The notes below the pieces were generated by a model that saw only the letters and a list, made by a program, of their open reading frames with translations, ran no database searches and was not told the DNA's origin. DNA of 64,000 bases from Planctomycetota bacterium (GTDB lineage: Bacteria > Planctomycetota > UBA1135 > GCA-002686595): positions 1-64,000 of the forward strand of contig DUBE01000046.1 of NCBI GenBank assembly GCA_012960475.1. The letters run 5' to 3'. Positions 1 to 9,980 of this stretch are shown here, one piece after another. A program made the translations under genes and the position numbers. Every line of letters begins with the position of its first letter. Position 1 is the stretch's first letter.

Positions 1-87
1 GGAACAGTCATCGCCCTGGGCGAAGGCGGGGGTGGTCAGCAGTGCGGCCAGAGCGCCTGCACGGATATAGTTTCGAGTAGTAGTCAT
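1..87 (-). CDS. N-terminus of a truncated secreted protein, paralog of the next gene (runs off left edge)
   Basis: Reverse complement from ATG at 87 reads MTTTRNYIRAGALAALLTTPAFAQGDDCS: signal peptide followed by the same AQGDDCS junction as the 443-2164 protein. Too short for the ORF track. Confidence 0.75.
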   Translation of the reverse strand, partial: MTTTRNYIRAGALAALLTTPAFAQGDDCS

Positions 88-362
88 GAAAGGTGAAGAA
101 AGAAGATGAAGGAGGCGGAAATGGGGGAGATCTGTTGCCTGGGAGCGCTCCCAGGCCAGTTCAGTCTGTCAGGATTCTGCGAGACCGCAACCCCTAATTA
201 GGGCCCCTCAGCTTCAGCCGCCATTGGAAAGGCCCGATTGCGCTCCTCAAATTGCCTTGAGGGTTCCTTGCCCTGCCTCAACGAATTCCAGTAGGGCTTG
301 CAACCGGCTTTCTGGAACCTCTCGGTTGTCCCTCGTCAGGTATGGTCAGCGCGAAATGAACA

Positions 363-400
363 GGAGCGGGCGCCTCCCCGCCAGGGGAGGCGCCCGCTCC
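363..400. terminator. Perfect 17-bp hairpin downstream of the 443-2164 gene
   Basis: GGAGCGGGCGCCTCCCC-GCCA-GGGGAGGCGCCCGCTCC, perfect inverted repeat; no U-tract on either side. Confidence 0.6.
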
Positions 401-442
401 AGGAAATCGCAGGTTCTCGGGGATATTCCCCGAGGCCATTGA

Positions 443-2164
443 TCAGAAGGTCACCGAGATGCCGTCCGAGAAGTTGGACGCGGTACCATCGCGGTACCAC
501 AGCTGGTAGTGCCAGGTGGCACCAATCACGATCACACCGCCCGGGGGGCTGGGCAGGATCGCGGGCACGTCATAGCCAGAACCAACCGACGAGTTGCCGG
601 ACAGGGACTGCATTACGCCTGCCGCATCAAAGCGACCGATCGAGTTCAGGGTACCACCAGCAGCCGGGCTGTAGCGTCCGATGGGTGCGGTCAGGCAAAG
701 CTGGCCTTGGCTGACTGACACGCCCGGATCCATGGAGGCAGCGGCTACCAGGAAGTAGCCGAACTGGTCGGCGGGACCGTCAGTGGCTTCCAGGTGGTAG
801 AGGCCGGGACCAGAGACACTTGAAGTGGCCAGGGTCGCGGAGCCGCCACCGGAGTGCACGTTGGCCGGGCTGCAGAACAGCGACGGGCCACCAGGGCCAG
901 CACCGGTCAGGACCAGGTCATAGTCGTTGCAGTCGCCGGCAGTGTTGGGCCAGACGTGGACACGCAGGATGCAGTCCATGTCTGCGCCAGTGGTGTTGGT
1001 CCAAATCAAGTTCTCGTTGTCGGAAGCACTGAAGCCGCAGGCCAGGGTGCCTCCGCATCCGGAGTTCTGGTCATCGTTACAGAATCCAGCTTCATAGAGC
1101 ATTGCGTCCAGGTCGGCAGTCGCCGAGATGAACAGGGCGTCAATCGTCACGGTGCCGCCATCGGCTACGGTGAAGGAGAAGAAGTCGGGCTCAGTTTTGG
1201 CGGTGTTGAGGGAATAGGTTCCATCGCCAATCGCTGCCGGTGCTGCGCAGGAGTGGTTCGGGGCGAACATGTCCGGGACTTGACCCGCGCAGGGGTCGAC
1301 AAACGTACCGATGTTCAGGACGCCAGCGCCAGAAGCGCCGCCCCAACCACCACACTGAATCAGGAAGGTGTCGCCAGCGTTGACGCCGGTCAGGTTGAGT
1401 TCACTGTTGAAGGCACCGCAGGGACCATCATCGTTGTAGGCAGTGCAGGTGGCTGCGCAGCCCGTGCCACTGTGTGCATTCAGCTTGGTGTCATAGCCCG
1501 AGCCACAGGTGTCGATCAGGTAGTCACCCGCCGCGCTGGCGGTCCACTGGAAGAAGGCATCGTTGCCCAGGTCCAAGGAACCGGCGTCTGTGCAGCCGGA
1601 GCCCCCAGCGAAGCCGCTGGTGGTGGCCAGGATAGTATCGTAGGTCCAGTTGCCAACGCCGCCAATCGCTGTGGCGGTGGAGCAGTCATCGTTGCCGATG
1701 CCACCGGAGCCAGCATTTGAGGTGTTCAATGTGCCGAGGCCAGCTTGGCCACCAAAGCCACCGAGTTGAATCAAGAAGGTGTCGCCAGCAACGATGCCGG
1801 CGATGATTACGCCGCTCTGAAGACCAGAGAAGTCATCGTTGTAATAGGTGCAGGTGGCTGTGCAGCCCGTGCCCGTGTGAATGTTCAGTTTGGTGTCGTA
1901 GACAGAGCCGATCAGGTCGATCTGCCAGGTGCCCGCCGCGTCGGCGGTCCACTGCATGAACTGGTCAGGGCCCACGCCGAGGGAACCCGCGTTGGTGCAG
2001 GCTGAGCCGCCAGAAAACCCACTGGTGGTGGCGGCGGTGGTGTCAAATGCCCAGGTGCTAGCGCCAGTAATGGCGGTGGCGACTGAACAGTCGTCGCCTT
2101 GGGCTAAGGCTCCAGCGCTCATGAACAGGGCGGCGGGAACAAGAAGGAAAGGGGTAGTACGCAT
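443..2164 (-). CDS. Secreted repeat protein: two about 130-aa tandem repeats, PPC-like middle, C-terminal WYRD..NFSDGISVTF domain
   Basis: Signal peptide MRTTPFLLVPAALFMSAGALAQ; repeated DDCS.ATAI.G...W.(F/Y)DT..ATTSGF.GGS blocks; C-terminal domain typical of hypothetical secreted proteins in some planctomycetes. Confidence 0.8.
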   Translation of the reverse strand: MRTTPFLLVPAALFMSAGALAQGDDCSVATAITGASTWAFDTTAATTSGFSGGSACTNAGSLGVGPDQFMQWTADAAGTWQIDLIGSVYDTKLNIHTGTGCTATCTYYNDDFSGLQSGVIIAGIVAGDTFLIQLGGFGGQAGLGTLNTSNAGSGGIGNDDCSTATAIGGVGNWTYDTILATTSGFAGGSGCTDAGSLDLGNDAFFQWTASAAGDYLIDTCGSGYDTKLNAHSGTGCAATCTAYNDDGPCGAFNSELNLTGVNAGDTFLIQCGGWGGASGAGVLNIGTFVDPCAGQVPDMFAPNHSCAAPAAIGDGTYSLNTAKTEPDFFSFTVADGGTVTIDALFISATADLDAMLYEAGFCNDDQNSGCGGTLACGFSASDNENLIWTNTTGADMDCILRVHVWPNTAGDCNDYDLVLTGAGPGGPSLFCSPANVHSGGGSATLATSSVSGPGLYHLEATDGPADQFGYFLVAAASMDPGVSVSQGQLCLTAPIGRYSPAAGGTLNSIGRFDAAGVMQSLSGNSSVGSGYDVPAILPSPPGGVIVIGATWHYQLWYRDGTASNFSDGISVTF

Positions 2165-2429
2165 GGTGTTATGGATCAGAAGAATTGAGATCTAGAAGAT
2201 GTCTCCCCGGGGAGGGGGCGAGGAAATGATACTTGTTCCAAAGTAGTCTGGGGGCTGAGCAGGGAATTTCTGTCTTTTCGAGCCATGAGAAATTGCAGGG
2301 AATGGCCTCAGGAAGCCGTCTGAGCCCTCTCTCAACCCTTGCGTCTCGAAATGAGTCCTAGTTTCTGTCGCTGTTCCCTATTCACTCAGCAAGTCCTGCC
2401 GCTGAACGACGAATGGCTCTTTTGAGGGT

Positions 2430-3890
2430 CTAGAACAGGGGTCCCAGCACAAAGCCTGGGATCAATCCCAGCGCCAGCACCATGGCCGCGCAGAAACCAG
2501 CAAGGAACGCCGCCAGGGGCCGGTTCATGCTGGGAATCGCCCAACTCTCGGGCCGCGGTTTCATCCACATTGTGATTATCACGCGCAGGTAGTAGCCAAG
2601 AGCAATCACGCTGGTCAATGCGCCGAGCACCGCCAGGGGCAGCATGTCCGCGCGCACCGCCGTGCTGAAGGCCAGCCATTTTCCGAGGAAGCCACCGGTG
2701 GCGGGAATTCCGCCGAGGCTGAGCAAGAACAGAGTCATGCCTGCAGCCACCCCAGGCCGCACGCTGCCTAGTCCCTGCCAACGGCTCAGTTGGGTGTGGT
2801 CTTCGCCATCGGCCTCCATCCAAGCAACCAAGCCCAGGGCGCCACCAGCGGCGAAGGCATAGGCCAAGAGGTACAGCAACAGGGCGCTTGTAGCTGCGTT
2901 CAGGATCTCGGCCTGTTGGTTTGTGCCTGCCGCAGAAACAGCCGCGCTGATTACTAGCAGCAGTAAACCCGCGTGAGCGATGCCGGACCAGGCGAGCAGT
3001 CTCTTGAGATCTGTTTGCACTAGAGCACCCAGGTTGCCCAGGGCCAGGGTTGCCACGCCGATTATTCCCAGGGGCAGGCCCGCTTCGCTCGGCAGGATCG
3101 GAGCAAGGCGCAGCAGGAATGCAAAGGCCGCTGCCTTGGTTCCTGTGGCCATCAAAGTGGTAATCGGCGTGGGCGATCCTTGATACACATCGGGCACCCA
3201 CAAATGGAAGGGAGCCACTCCCGCCTTGAAGAGCAGGCTAGCCAGGATCAGGGCCATGCCCACACTGCCTAAAGGGGTTGTCAGGGCCACGAGCGCATCA
3301 CCGAGCCCTTCGATGTTGAGCGTGCCAGCGGTGGTATACACCAAACCTGCTCCCATCAGGAAGAGGGTCACGCCAAAGGCGCCAAGAATGAAGTAGCGCA
3401 GGCCCGCCTCCACGGAATCGTCGCGGGTGCGGCGGAAGGCTGCCAGGCAATACAGGGGGATGCTGAGCAACTCGAGCCCGATGAAGAAGACAATCAGGTC
3501 CTGTGCACCGGCCATCAAGATCATGCCGATGGGGGCGGTGATCAAGAGGGCATCGTGTTCCCCCAGGAAGGGCTCTTCCTGGCCGTAATAGTGTCGAGCC
3601 TGTCCCCAAGCCAGGAGGGTCGCCCCCAAGAAGATCAGGGTGAAGGCGCCGGTTTGGGAGTCTCCCATGAAAGTGCCCCCGAGCACCAGGCCGCTGGGCT
3701 CGGCGATCAGTTGGCCTGCGCTCCAGGCGGCGCCCAGAAGGGCTGCGGGTACAACCGCCGGGCGTAGTCGCGTCAGGCCAGGGGTGATCTCAGCAATCAG
3801 CACCGCCAGCAGACCGCCGGTCAGCCAGAGCAGGGGCGCGAGGGCCGGGCCGGCGCCCAAGTAGAGGTCTTGCAGGGACTCGAAGCTCAT
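2430..3890 (-). CDS. nuoN: NADH-quinone oxidoreductase subunit N
   Basis: 486-aa polytopic protein of the proton-pumping NADH dehydrogenase family (FHLWVPDVYQGSPTPIT); last gene of nuoA-N order. Confidence 0.95.
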   Translation of the reverse strand: MSFESLQDLYLGAGPALAPLLWLTGGLLAVLIAEITPGLTRLRPAVVPAALLGAAWSAGQLIAEPSGLVLGGTFMGDSQTGAFTLIFLGATLLAWGQARHYYGQEEPFLGEHDALLITAPIGMILMAGAQDLIVFFIGLELLSIPLYCLAAFRRTRDDSVEAGLRYFILGAFGVTLFLMGAGLVYTTAGTLNIEGLGDALVALTTPLGSVGMALILASLLFKAGVAPFHLWVPDVYQGSPTPITTLMATGTKAAAFAFLLRLAPILPSEAGLPLGIIGVATLALGNLGALVQTDLKRLLAWSGIAHAGLLLLVISAAVSAAGTNQQAEILNAATSALLLYLLAYAFAAGGALGLVAWMEADGEDHTQLSRWQGLGSVRPGVAAGMTLFLLSLGGIPATGGFLGKWLAFSTAVRADMLPLAVLGALTSVIALGYYLRVIITMWMKPRPESWAIPSMNRPLAAFLAGFCAAMVLALGLIPGFVLGPLF

Positions 3891-5428
3891 CGTGCGCTCT
3901 CCGGCTTTTGGTCGTCAGGCAAGTCAAGCTCGACTCTGGCTGCTTGCTGATCTCGAGCCGCATCCAGTCGTTGTTCGATTACTGCGAGGCTAGCCTCCGT
4001 GCGTTGAATGAACGGTCCGGGCATCACTCCGATCACCAGACAGAGCAAACAGATCGGAGTCAAGACTCCCAATTCCCGCGGGGTCAAGTCGCTCAAGGTC
4101 TTGTTTTCTGTGTGGGTGATCTCTCCAAAGAGCATCAAGCGCGTGGCTCGCAAGAGATACACGGCGCCAAAGATCACTCCCGTGACGCTCACCGCGGTTA
4201 GCACCGGGCTGGCTTCAAAAGCGCCCAGCAAGATCAACCACTCACCTACAAACCCGTTCAAACCCGGCAGGCCCACGCTGGACAGAACCGAGAACACAAA
4301 GAAGAAGGCAAAGAGCGGCATCACCTTTGCGATGCCCCCGTAGTCCGCCAACTCTCGCGAGTGACGTCGTTCGTAGATCATGCCGATCAGAAGAAACAGC
4401 AGCCCTGTGGAGAGCCCGTGGTTCACCATTTGCAGCACTGAGCCCCGCAGCCCGGCGCCGGTCAAGGCGAACATCCCGAGCACCACAAAGCCCAGGTGAC
4501 TGACTGATGAACAAGCGATCAAGCGCTTCACATCAGTCTGGGCCATGGCCAGGAAGGCGCCGTAGATGATGCCCAGGGCCCCCAGAATCATGAAGAGTGT
4601 CGAAGCCTCAAGGGCTGCCAGGGGGAACATGGCGATGCCAAAACGCAGCAGGCCATAGGTCCCCATCTTGAGTAGCACTCCCGCCAGGATCACCGATCCC
4701 GCAGTGGGGGCTTCTGTGTGGGCGTCCGGCAACCAGGTGTGGAACGGCAGCAGGGGCACCTTGATGGCGAAGGCCAGGGCAAAGGCAGCGAAGAGCCATC
4801 CCTGGACTTCCAGGGGTTGCGTGCCCGCCCATTGGGTCAAGGCTGCAATGTCCAGGGTGCCAGAAAGGTAGACCAGGGCAATGACCCCCACCAGCATCAC
4901 CAACGACCCCGCCAGGGTGAAGAGGAAGAATTTGAGCGTCGCGTAAAGGCGACGCTCGCCACCCCAGATACCCAACATGAAGTACAGGGGCACCAGGCTG
5001 ACTTCCCAGAACACATAGAACAGGAAGATGTCCGTGGCCAGGAAAACCCCGAGCATGCCCGCTTCCATGATTAGCAGCCAGACCAGGAACTCGCGTACGC
5101 GGGTGGTGATCGACTGGCTTGCGGACACCAGCACAAGGGGCATCAAGAAGGCCGTCAGGCTCACGAGCAGAATAGAGATTCCATCGATGCCCAACGAGTA
5201 GTTGACGGCCAATGCCCCGGGAAGTTCAAACCAGGGACGGCTCTCGGTTAGTTGAAAGGCTGCCTGGTTCGGGTCGAACTCCTGCCACACCAGGAACCCA
5301 AGAAGGGCCGTGAGCAAAGTGATTCCGAAGCTGACTCCGCGCAGGACGCGGACCTCGCGCACGGGCACCAGGGCTATCAGGATCGCTCCGATCAGGGGCG
5401 TGAAGACAATCAGGGTAAGCAGGGGCAT
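3887..5428 (-). CDS. nuoM: NADH-quinone oxidoreductase subunit M
   Basis: 513 aa; FHTWLPDAHTEAPTAGSVILAGVLLKMGTYG is a NuoM hallmark. Confidence 0.96.
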   Translation of the reverse strand: MPLLTLIVFTPLIGAILIALVPVREVRVLRGVSFGITLLTALLGFLVWQEFDPNQAAFQLTESRPWFELPGALAVNYSLGIDGISILLVSLTAFLMPLVLVSASQSITTRVREFLVWLLIMEAGMLGVFLATDIFLFYVFWEVSLVPLYFMLGIWGGERRLYATLKFFLFTLAGSLVMLVGVIALVYLSGTLDIAALTQWAGTQPLEVQGWLFAAFALAFAIKVPLLPFHTWLPDAHTEAPTAGSVILAGVLLKMGTYGLLRFGIAMFPLAALEASTLFMILGALGIIYGAFLAMAQTDVKRLIACSSVSHLGFVVLGMFALTGAGLRGSVLQMVNHGLSTGLLFLLIGMIYERRHSRELADYGGIAKVMPLFAFFFVFSVLSSVGLPGLNGFVGEWLILLGAFEASPVLTAVSVTGVIFGAVYLLRATRLMLFGEITHTENKTLSDLTPRELGVLTPICLLCLVIGVMPGPFIQRTEASLAVIEQRLDAARDQQAARVELDLPDDQKPESAR

Positions 5429-5431
5429 GGG

Positions 5432-5550
5432 CTAGCAGTCCTTTGAAAAAGGGTCGGAGCGAGACGAAGCCATCTTTGTCGAGGCAAGTCCGACGCAGCA
5501 CCTGTGGACAGGGTGAAGTTGTAGTAGTGAGGTTCTCAAGGGACTGCTAG
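5432..5550. promoter_or_regulatory. Long-range inverted repeat bracketing the nuoL-nuoM intergenic gap
   Basis: CTAGCAGTCCTTTGA (5432-5446) and TCAAGGGACTGCTAG (5536-5550) are reverse complements at 14/15 positions; 89 nt between arms. Confidence 0.6.
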
Positions 5551-7532
5551 GCTCCGATCCACATCCAAATCGCGGCGAGGGCGCAGGCTGCGCCACCAAT
5601 CGTGAGTCCATAGGCGCCGAGATGCCCACTCGCTTGCCGCGATACTCTCTGACCCAGGCGCTGCGCAAAGCGTCCGAGGCCATTGACCGCTCCATCGATC
5701 AAGGCCAGATCGAAGAGCGTGGAAATCGCAGATGCTGCGGTCATCACGGGCTGTACCAGCATCACTTGGTAGGCCCGGTCGATGCCCCAGGCGTTGGAGA
5801 GTGACAGGGCCAGTTCCGGGTGCTTGGTTTCAAAGGCCAGATCGCTCTGGGTGCCTTGGCGATGGGCATGGAAGGCCAGGTGAGCACAACCGAGCGCAAT
5901 CATCGCGCCCACGCCCAGCAGGATCCACTCGGTCAGGTGGGACAGGTGTCCGTTGTGGGCCGCGGCCAGAATAGCCTGACCCGGCTCCACAACCGGGGCC
6001 AGCCATTCACCCAGAATGTGCGGGGCGTGGAAGACAATCGGCAGGCCCAGGATGCCTCCTCCCACCGACAACAGCGCCAAGACAAACAGGGGTGTGGTCA
6101 TCAGGGCACCGGACTCGTGGGGGTGCACTGCTTGTTTGTCGAATCGTTCCTTGCCGAAGAATACGAGAGCAACCATGCGCCAGGTGTAGGTGGCGGTGAT
6201 GGCAGCTGTGACCAGACCGACGGCCCACAAGATCAGGGACACGCCACCCCCCGCAAAAGCTTGGGCCAGGATCTCGTCCTTGGAGAAGAAACCACTCATC
6301 AAAGGCAGACCCGAGAGGGCCGCGGCCCCAGCAATGAAGGTGAGACAGGTCTTGGGCATATGTGCTTTGAGTCCGCCCATCTTGTGCATGTCCTGTTCCT
6401 TGTTCATGCCATGGATTACCGAGCCTGCTGCCAGGAACAGGAGCGCTTTGAAGAAGGCGTGGGTCACCAGGTGGAAGATCGCGCTTGAGAAAGCGCCGAC
6501 CCCAAGGGCCAGGAACATGTAGCCCAACTGGCTGACTGTTGAGTAAGCCAGCACGCCTTTCAGATCGCGCTGGCGCAGGGCACTTGTGCCCGCCACAAAA
6601 GCTGTGGCTGCGCCGATTGCGCCGATCAGCGTGAGAACCAGGGGCGCCGCCGCGAAGAGCGGGTTGAGGCGCACCACCAGATAGACTCCACTGGTCACCA
6701 TGGTTGCTGCGTGGATCAGGGCCGAAACCGGAGTCGGTCCCGCCATTGCGTCCGGCAGCCAGACGAAAAGGGGAATTTGGGCGCTCTTGCCGCAGGCGCC
6801 GCCAAAGAGCAACAACGCGGCCAGGGACAACTTCCAGGGCAGTTCCGGTTTGGCCAGCAGGCTGGCCTCGCTGTTGATTGCAGAGTAATCCAGGCTGCCC
6901 AGGGTGGTGGCCAGGATGAACATGCCCAACAGAAATGCTGCGTCGCCGATGCGGTTGACCACAAAGGCTTTTTGAGCCGCTTCCGCCCGCCAGCTGTCCT
7001 TGTACCAAAAGCCGATCAGGAGGTAGGAGCAGAGGCCCACTCCCTCCCAGCCCACAAAGGTGCCCACCATGTTGTCCGAGAGCACCAGCATCAGCATCAT
7101 CGCCACGAACAGGTTGAGGTAGGCGAAGAATTTGGCGTAGCCCGTGTCGCCCTTCATGTACCCAGCCGCGTAGATGTGGATCAAGAGGCCAACGCCCGTG
7201 ACCACCAGAGTCATCAAGGAGGACAAGTGATCGATCATGAGCGACCAACTCACGGTGAAGTCCCCGGTCGGGATCCAGTCGTAGCTTGTACTCAGGATGT
7301 TGGCCTCGCCTCCACGCAGGGCGAGGAAACCCTTGATGCTGAATGCAAAGGCAGCGGCCATGGCCAGAATGGCGATGTTTGCCGCCAGTGGCTTGCTGGT
7401 GGCCTTGTCATCGTTCTTCGGGCGTCGAAGACCTGCGAGGTGCATGGCCCCCGTCAGCAGAGCTCCCATGAGGGGCAAGCCTGGAATCAGCCAGGGCCAG
7501 AGCTGCCCAGTTTCGGCGATGGTCGTGTCCAT
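5547..7532 (-). CDS. nuoL: NADH-quinone oxidoreductase subunit L
   Basis: 661 aa; GWEGVGLCSYLLIGFW and WLPDAMAGPTPVSALIHAATMV hallmark motifs. Confidence 0.97.
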   Translation of the reverse strand: MDTTIAETGQLWPWLIPGLPLMGALLTGAMHLAGLRRPKNDDKATSKPLAANIAILAMAAAFAFSIKGFLALRGGEANILSTSYDWIPTGDFTVSWSLMIDHLSSLMTLVVTGVGLLIHIYAAGYMKGDTGYAKFFAYLNLFVAMMLMLVLSDNMVGTFVGWEGVGLCSYLLIGFWYKDSWRAEAAQKAFVVNRIGDAAFLLGMFILATTLGSLDYSAINSEASLLAKPELPWKLSLAALLLFGGACGKSAQIPLFVWLPDAMAGPTPVSALIHAATMVTSGVYLVVRLNPLFAAAPLVLTLIGAIGAATAFVAGTSALRQRDLKGVLAYSTVSQLGYMFLALGVGAFSSAIFHLVTHAFFKALLFLAAGSVIHGMNKEQDMHKMGGLKAHMPKTCLTFIAGAAALSGLPLMSGFFSKDEILAQAFAGGGVSLILWAVGLVTAAITATYTWRMVALVFFGKERFDKQAVHPHESGALMTTPLFVLALLSVGGGILGLPIVFHAPHILGEWLAPVVEPGQAILAAAHNGHLSHLTEWILLGVGAMIALGCAHLAFHAHRQGTQSDLAFETKHPELALSLSNAWGIDRAYQVMLVQPVMTAASAISTLFDLALIDGAVNGLGRFAQRLGQRVSRQASGHLGAYGLTIGGAACALAAIWMWIGA

Positions 7533-7536
7533 GGGA

Positions 7537-7875
7537 TCAGTTGGCTTTGGAGGCTGCTCCAGTGGGGGAGAGCCGGTCGAGGGAGACAGTCTGCTTGCGG
7601 CGATAGAAGGCGATGACCAGGGCCAGGCCCACTGCGGCTTCCACTGCGGCTACGGCGATCACAAAGGTCACCATCACCGGGCCTTCCGCTACCCAGTGTC
7701 CGGCCAGGGCCGCGTGCTGTCGGGCCCCCGCCAGAAAGGCGAGGTTGGCGGCGTTGAGCATCAGTTCGATGCTCATCAGCACCACGATCATGTTGCGGCG
7801 CAGGAGGAATCCTCCCATGCCGATCGCGAAGAGGATCGCAGAAAGGATCAAGAGGTGTTCGGTGGGCACGTTCAT
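7537..7875 (-). CDS. nuoK: NADH-quinone oxidoreductase subunit K
   Basis: 112 aa from internal ATG of the 306-aa ORF (MNVPTEHLLILSAILFAIGMGGFLLRRNMIVVLMSIELMLNAANL); conserved Glu in MSIELMLNA. The longer ORF upstream part is a wrong-frame extension over nuoJ. Confidence 0.95.
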   Translation of the reverse strand: MNVPTEHLLILSAILFAIGMGGFLLRRNMIVVLMSIELMLNAANLAFLAGARQHAALAGHWVAEGPVMVTFVIAVAAVEAAVGLALVIAFYRRKQTVSLDRLSPTGAASKAN

Positions 7876-8435
7876 GCGCTGGCCTCCTCGCTGGTGCTGG
7901 CGGCAGCGACGGGCTTGTTCCGTTGGCGCTTGGCCAGGGTCATGACACCCACCGCGGTGGCCAGCAGCAGCACCGAGGCACCTTCGAAGGCCAGTACATA
8001 GGGGCCGAACATTGCTTGGGCCATGCCCAAGAGGGGATCCAAACCGCCCTCGGGCCATAGGTAGCCGAAGATGGGCCGCGGCAGATCCGTGCGCGCCACT
8101 GCTACCAGCAGTACAGCCAGGGCGCTGCCTGCCACCGCCAGGCCGCCCGCCAACTGTTCCTTGTGAAGCACGCCCTGTTCCCTGGCCAAGGCCACAGGGT
8201 CGCCCTGGTTCAGCAGCATGACCACGAACAGGAAGAGCACCATGATCGCGCCCCCATAGACCAGAATCTGAATAGCCGCCAGGAACTGAAAGCCCGCCAA
8301 CAGATAGATCAGGGCGATGCCCGTGAAGCTGCCCAGCAACATCATCACGCTTTGCACCGGGTTGGCGGAAACCACTACTCCCAGGGCGCACAGGACGCTT
8401 ACGGCTGCAGCCACGTAGAACAGCAGGTCTACCAT
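7872..8435 (-). CDS. nuoJ: NADH-quinone oxidoreductase subunit J
   Basis: 187 aa, NuoJ-like N-terminal membrane domain (VVSANPVQSVMMLLGSFTGIALIYLLAGFQFLAAIQILVYGGAIMVLFLFVVMLLN). Confidence 0.95.
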   Translation of the reverse strand: MVDLLFYVAAAVSVLCALGVVVSANPVQSVMMLLGSFTGIALIYLLAGFQFLAAIQILVYGGAIMVLFLFVVMLLNQGDPVALAREQGVLHKEQLAGGLAVAGSALAVLLVAVARTDLPRPIFGYLWPEGGLDPLLGMAQAMFGPYVLAFEGASVLLLATAVGVMTLAKRQRNKPVAAASTSEEASA

Positions 8436-8929
8436 CGATCGTTGATCCTCCGCACATAGTCGATGCGCGGTTTCAGCGTGCTGGCGGGACGCTCGAGTTG
8501 CTTCATGTCGTAGACCAATCCCTGGCGCGTGGTGTTCGCCAATTCCAGTTCATCGCTCATGAAAATCGCCTCCTTGGGGCAGGCCTCTTCGCAGAAGCCG
8601 CACAGGATGCAGCGCAGCATGTCGATCTCGAAGCGTTCTGGTTCGCGTTCGATGAAGCGTTCGGTCTCCTGACTGTCAATGGTGATCGCGTAGGCCGGGC
8701 AAGCTGCTTCGCACAGGCCGCATGAGACGCAGGCGATGTTGCCGTCGTCTTTGACTACCAGCCGCGGCTGGCCGCGGGTGACTTCGTTCGTTGGCAGGGC
8801 CTCTTCGGGGTATTGGCGCGTAACCCGGGGCTCGAACATCTTCTTGAAGGTGATCGCCAAGCCACGAAAGATCTCGGGCAGGTAGATGCGCTCCCAAAAA
8901 GTTAGCTCTCTGCGTTGGACAACAACCAT
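8429..8929 (-). CDS. nuoI: NADH-quinone oxidoreductase subunit I
   Basis: Two 4Fe-4S motifs CVSCGLCEAACP and CILCGFCEEACP; start placed at MVVVQRRELTFWERIY rather than the ORF 5' end. Confidence 0.95.
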   Translation of the reverse strand: MVVVQRRELTFWERIYLPEIFRGLAITFKKMFEPRVTRQYPEEALPTNEVTRGQPRLVVKDDGNIACVSCGLCEAACPAYAITIDSQETERFIEREPERFEIDMLRCILCGFCEEACPKEAIFMSDELELANTTRQGLVYDMKQLERPASTLKPRIDYVRRINDRW

Positions 8930-8963
8930 GTTCGGCGGGTGATCAGGTGCTTGGTGATCGGGT

Positions 8964-9980
8964 CTAGGAGAGAGAAATGACTGCGCCGGCCAGCAGCAGG
9001 TTGGCCAGGGCAATGGGGAAGAAGATCTTCCAGCCCAGGTTCATGAGCTGGTCGTAGCGGAAGCGCGGCAAGGTCCAGCGCACCCAGATGAACAGGAACA
9101 GGAAGAAGGCTGTCTTGGTCATGAAGGTACCCACTTGCACGATCCAAGGGGCATCCTCCCAGAAGGGTACCGAGTAGCCGCCCAGGAACAGCACTGTGGT
9201 CAGGCAGGCCATGACTGTCATTGCGCAGTACTCGCCCAGGAAGAACAGGGCGAACTTCATGGAGGAATATTCGGTGTGGAAGCCGCCTACCAGTTCCGGC
9301 TCGCACTCGGCGAAGTCGAAGGGGTGACGGTTGGTCTCGGCAAAGGTGGTGATCACGAACAAGATCAGACCCACCTGACCCACCACCGGGGTGAAGCAGT
9401 GCCAGTCCAGGAAGTTGCCGGTATTTTGGACCTCGACAATCTCACGCAGGTTCATGCTGCCCGAGAGGGCTACCACCGTGAGGGCGGTCATGATCAGCGA
9501 GAGCTCATAGCTGACCATCTGGGCCGAGGCACGTAGGCCGCCCAAGAGCGAGTACTTGGAGTTCGAAGCCCAGCCTCCGAGGATCACCCCGTAGACCGAA
9601 AGTCCTGAGAGGGCCAGGACGAACAGCAGGCCGATATCCAAGTCGGTCAGGGAGAGCAGCCCGAAATCGATGCCAAAGATCGTTGTCTCCCCGGCGAAGG
9701 GGATTACCGCTATGGTCAACATGGCGGGAGCTGCGGCCATGATCGGCCCGAGGCGGAAGAGGCCTTTGTTGGCGCCGTCGGGGGTGACCTCTTCCTTGAA
9801 GATGAACTTGACCCCGTCTGCGAGGGGCTGCAGTACGCCCCCGGGCCCGACCCGGTTGGGGCCTATGCGCAACTGCATCCAAGCGGAGATCTTGCGCTCC
9901 GCCAGGGTCATGGCTGCAGCGGTTCCTAGCAGGCCTCCGTAGATCAGGGAGGCTTTGATCAGGATGATCACAAAGGACAT
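8964..9980 (-). CDS. nuoH: NADH-quinone oxidoreductase subunit H
   Basis: 338 aa; [37 protein letters not shown] and [26 protein letters not shown]. Confidence 0.97.
   Translation of the reverse strand: MSFVIILIKASLIYGGLLGTAAAMTLAERKISAWMQLRIGPNRVGPGGVLQPLADGVKFIFKEEVTPDGANKGLFRLGPIMAAAPAMLTIAVIPFAGETTIFGIDFGLLSLTDLDIGLLFVLALSGLSVYGVILGGWASNSKYSLLGGLRASAQMVSYELSLIMTALTVVALSGSMNLREIVEVQNTGNFLDWHCFTPVVGQVGLILFVITTFAETNRHPFDFAECEPELVGGFHTEYSSMKFALFFLGEYCAMTVMACLTTVLFLGGYSVPFWEDAPWIVQVGTFMTKTAFFLFLFIWVRWTLPRFRYDQLMNLGWKIFFPIALANLLLAGAVISLS

Noticed and set aside
2203-2214. 12-bp palindrome CTCCCCGGGGAG upstream of the 573-aa protein gene
   Set aside because: Short GC palindrome expected by chance in high-GC DNA; no second copy noticed near the paralog.
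5820-7616. Long plus-strand ORFs opposite nuoL (222 aa and 301 aa)
   Set aside because: Shadow ORFs antisense to well-conserved nuoL codons in high-GC DNA; low-complexity Q/G/H-rich translations with no recognisable motifs.
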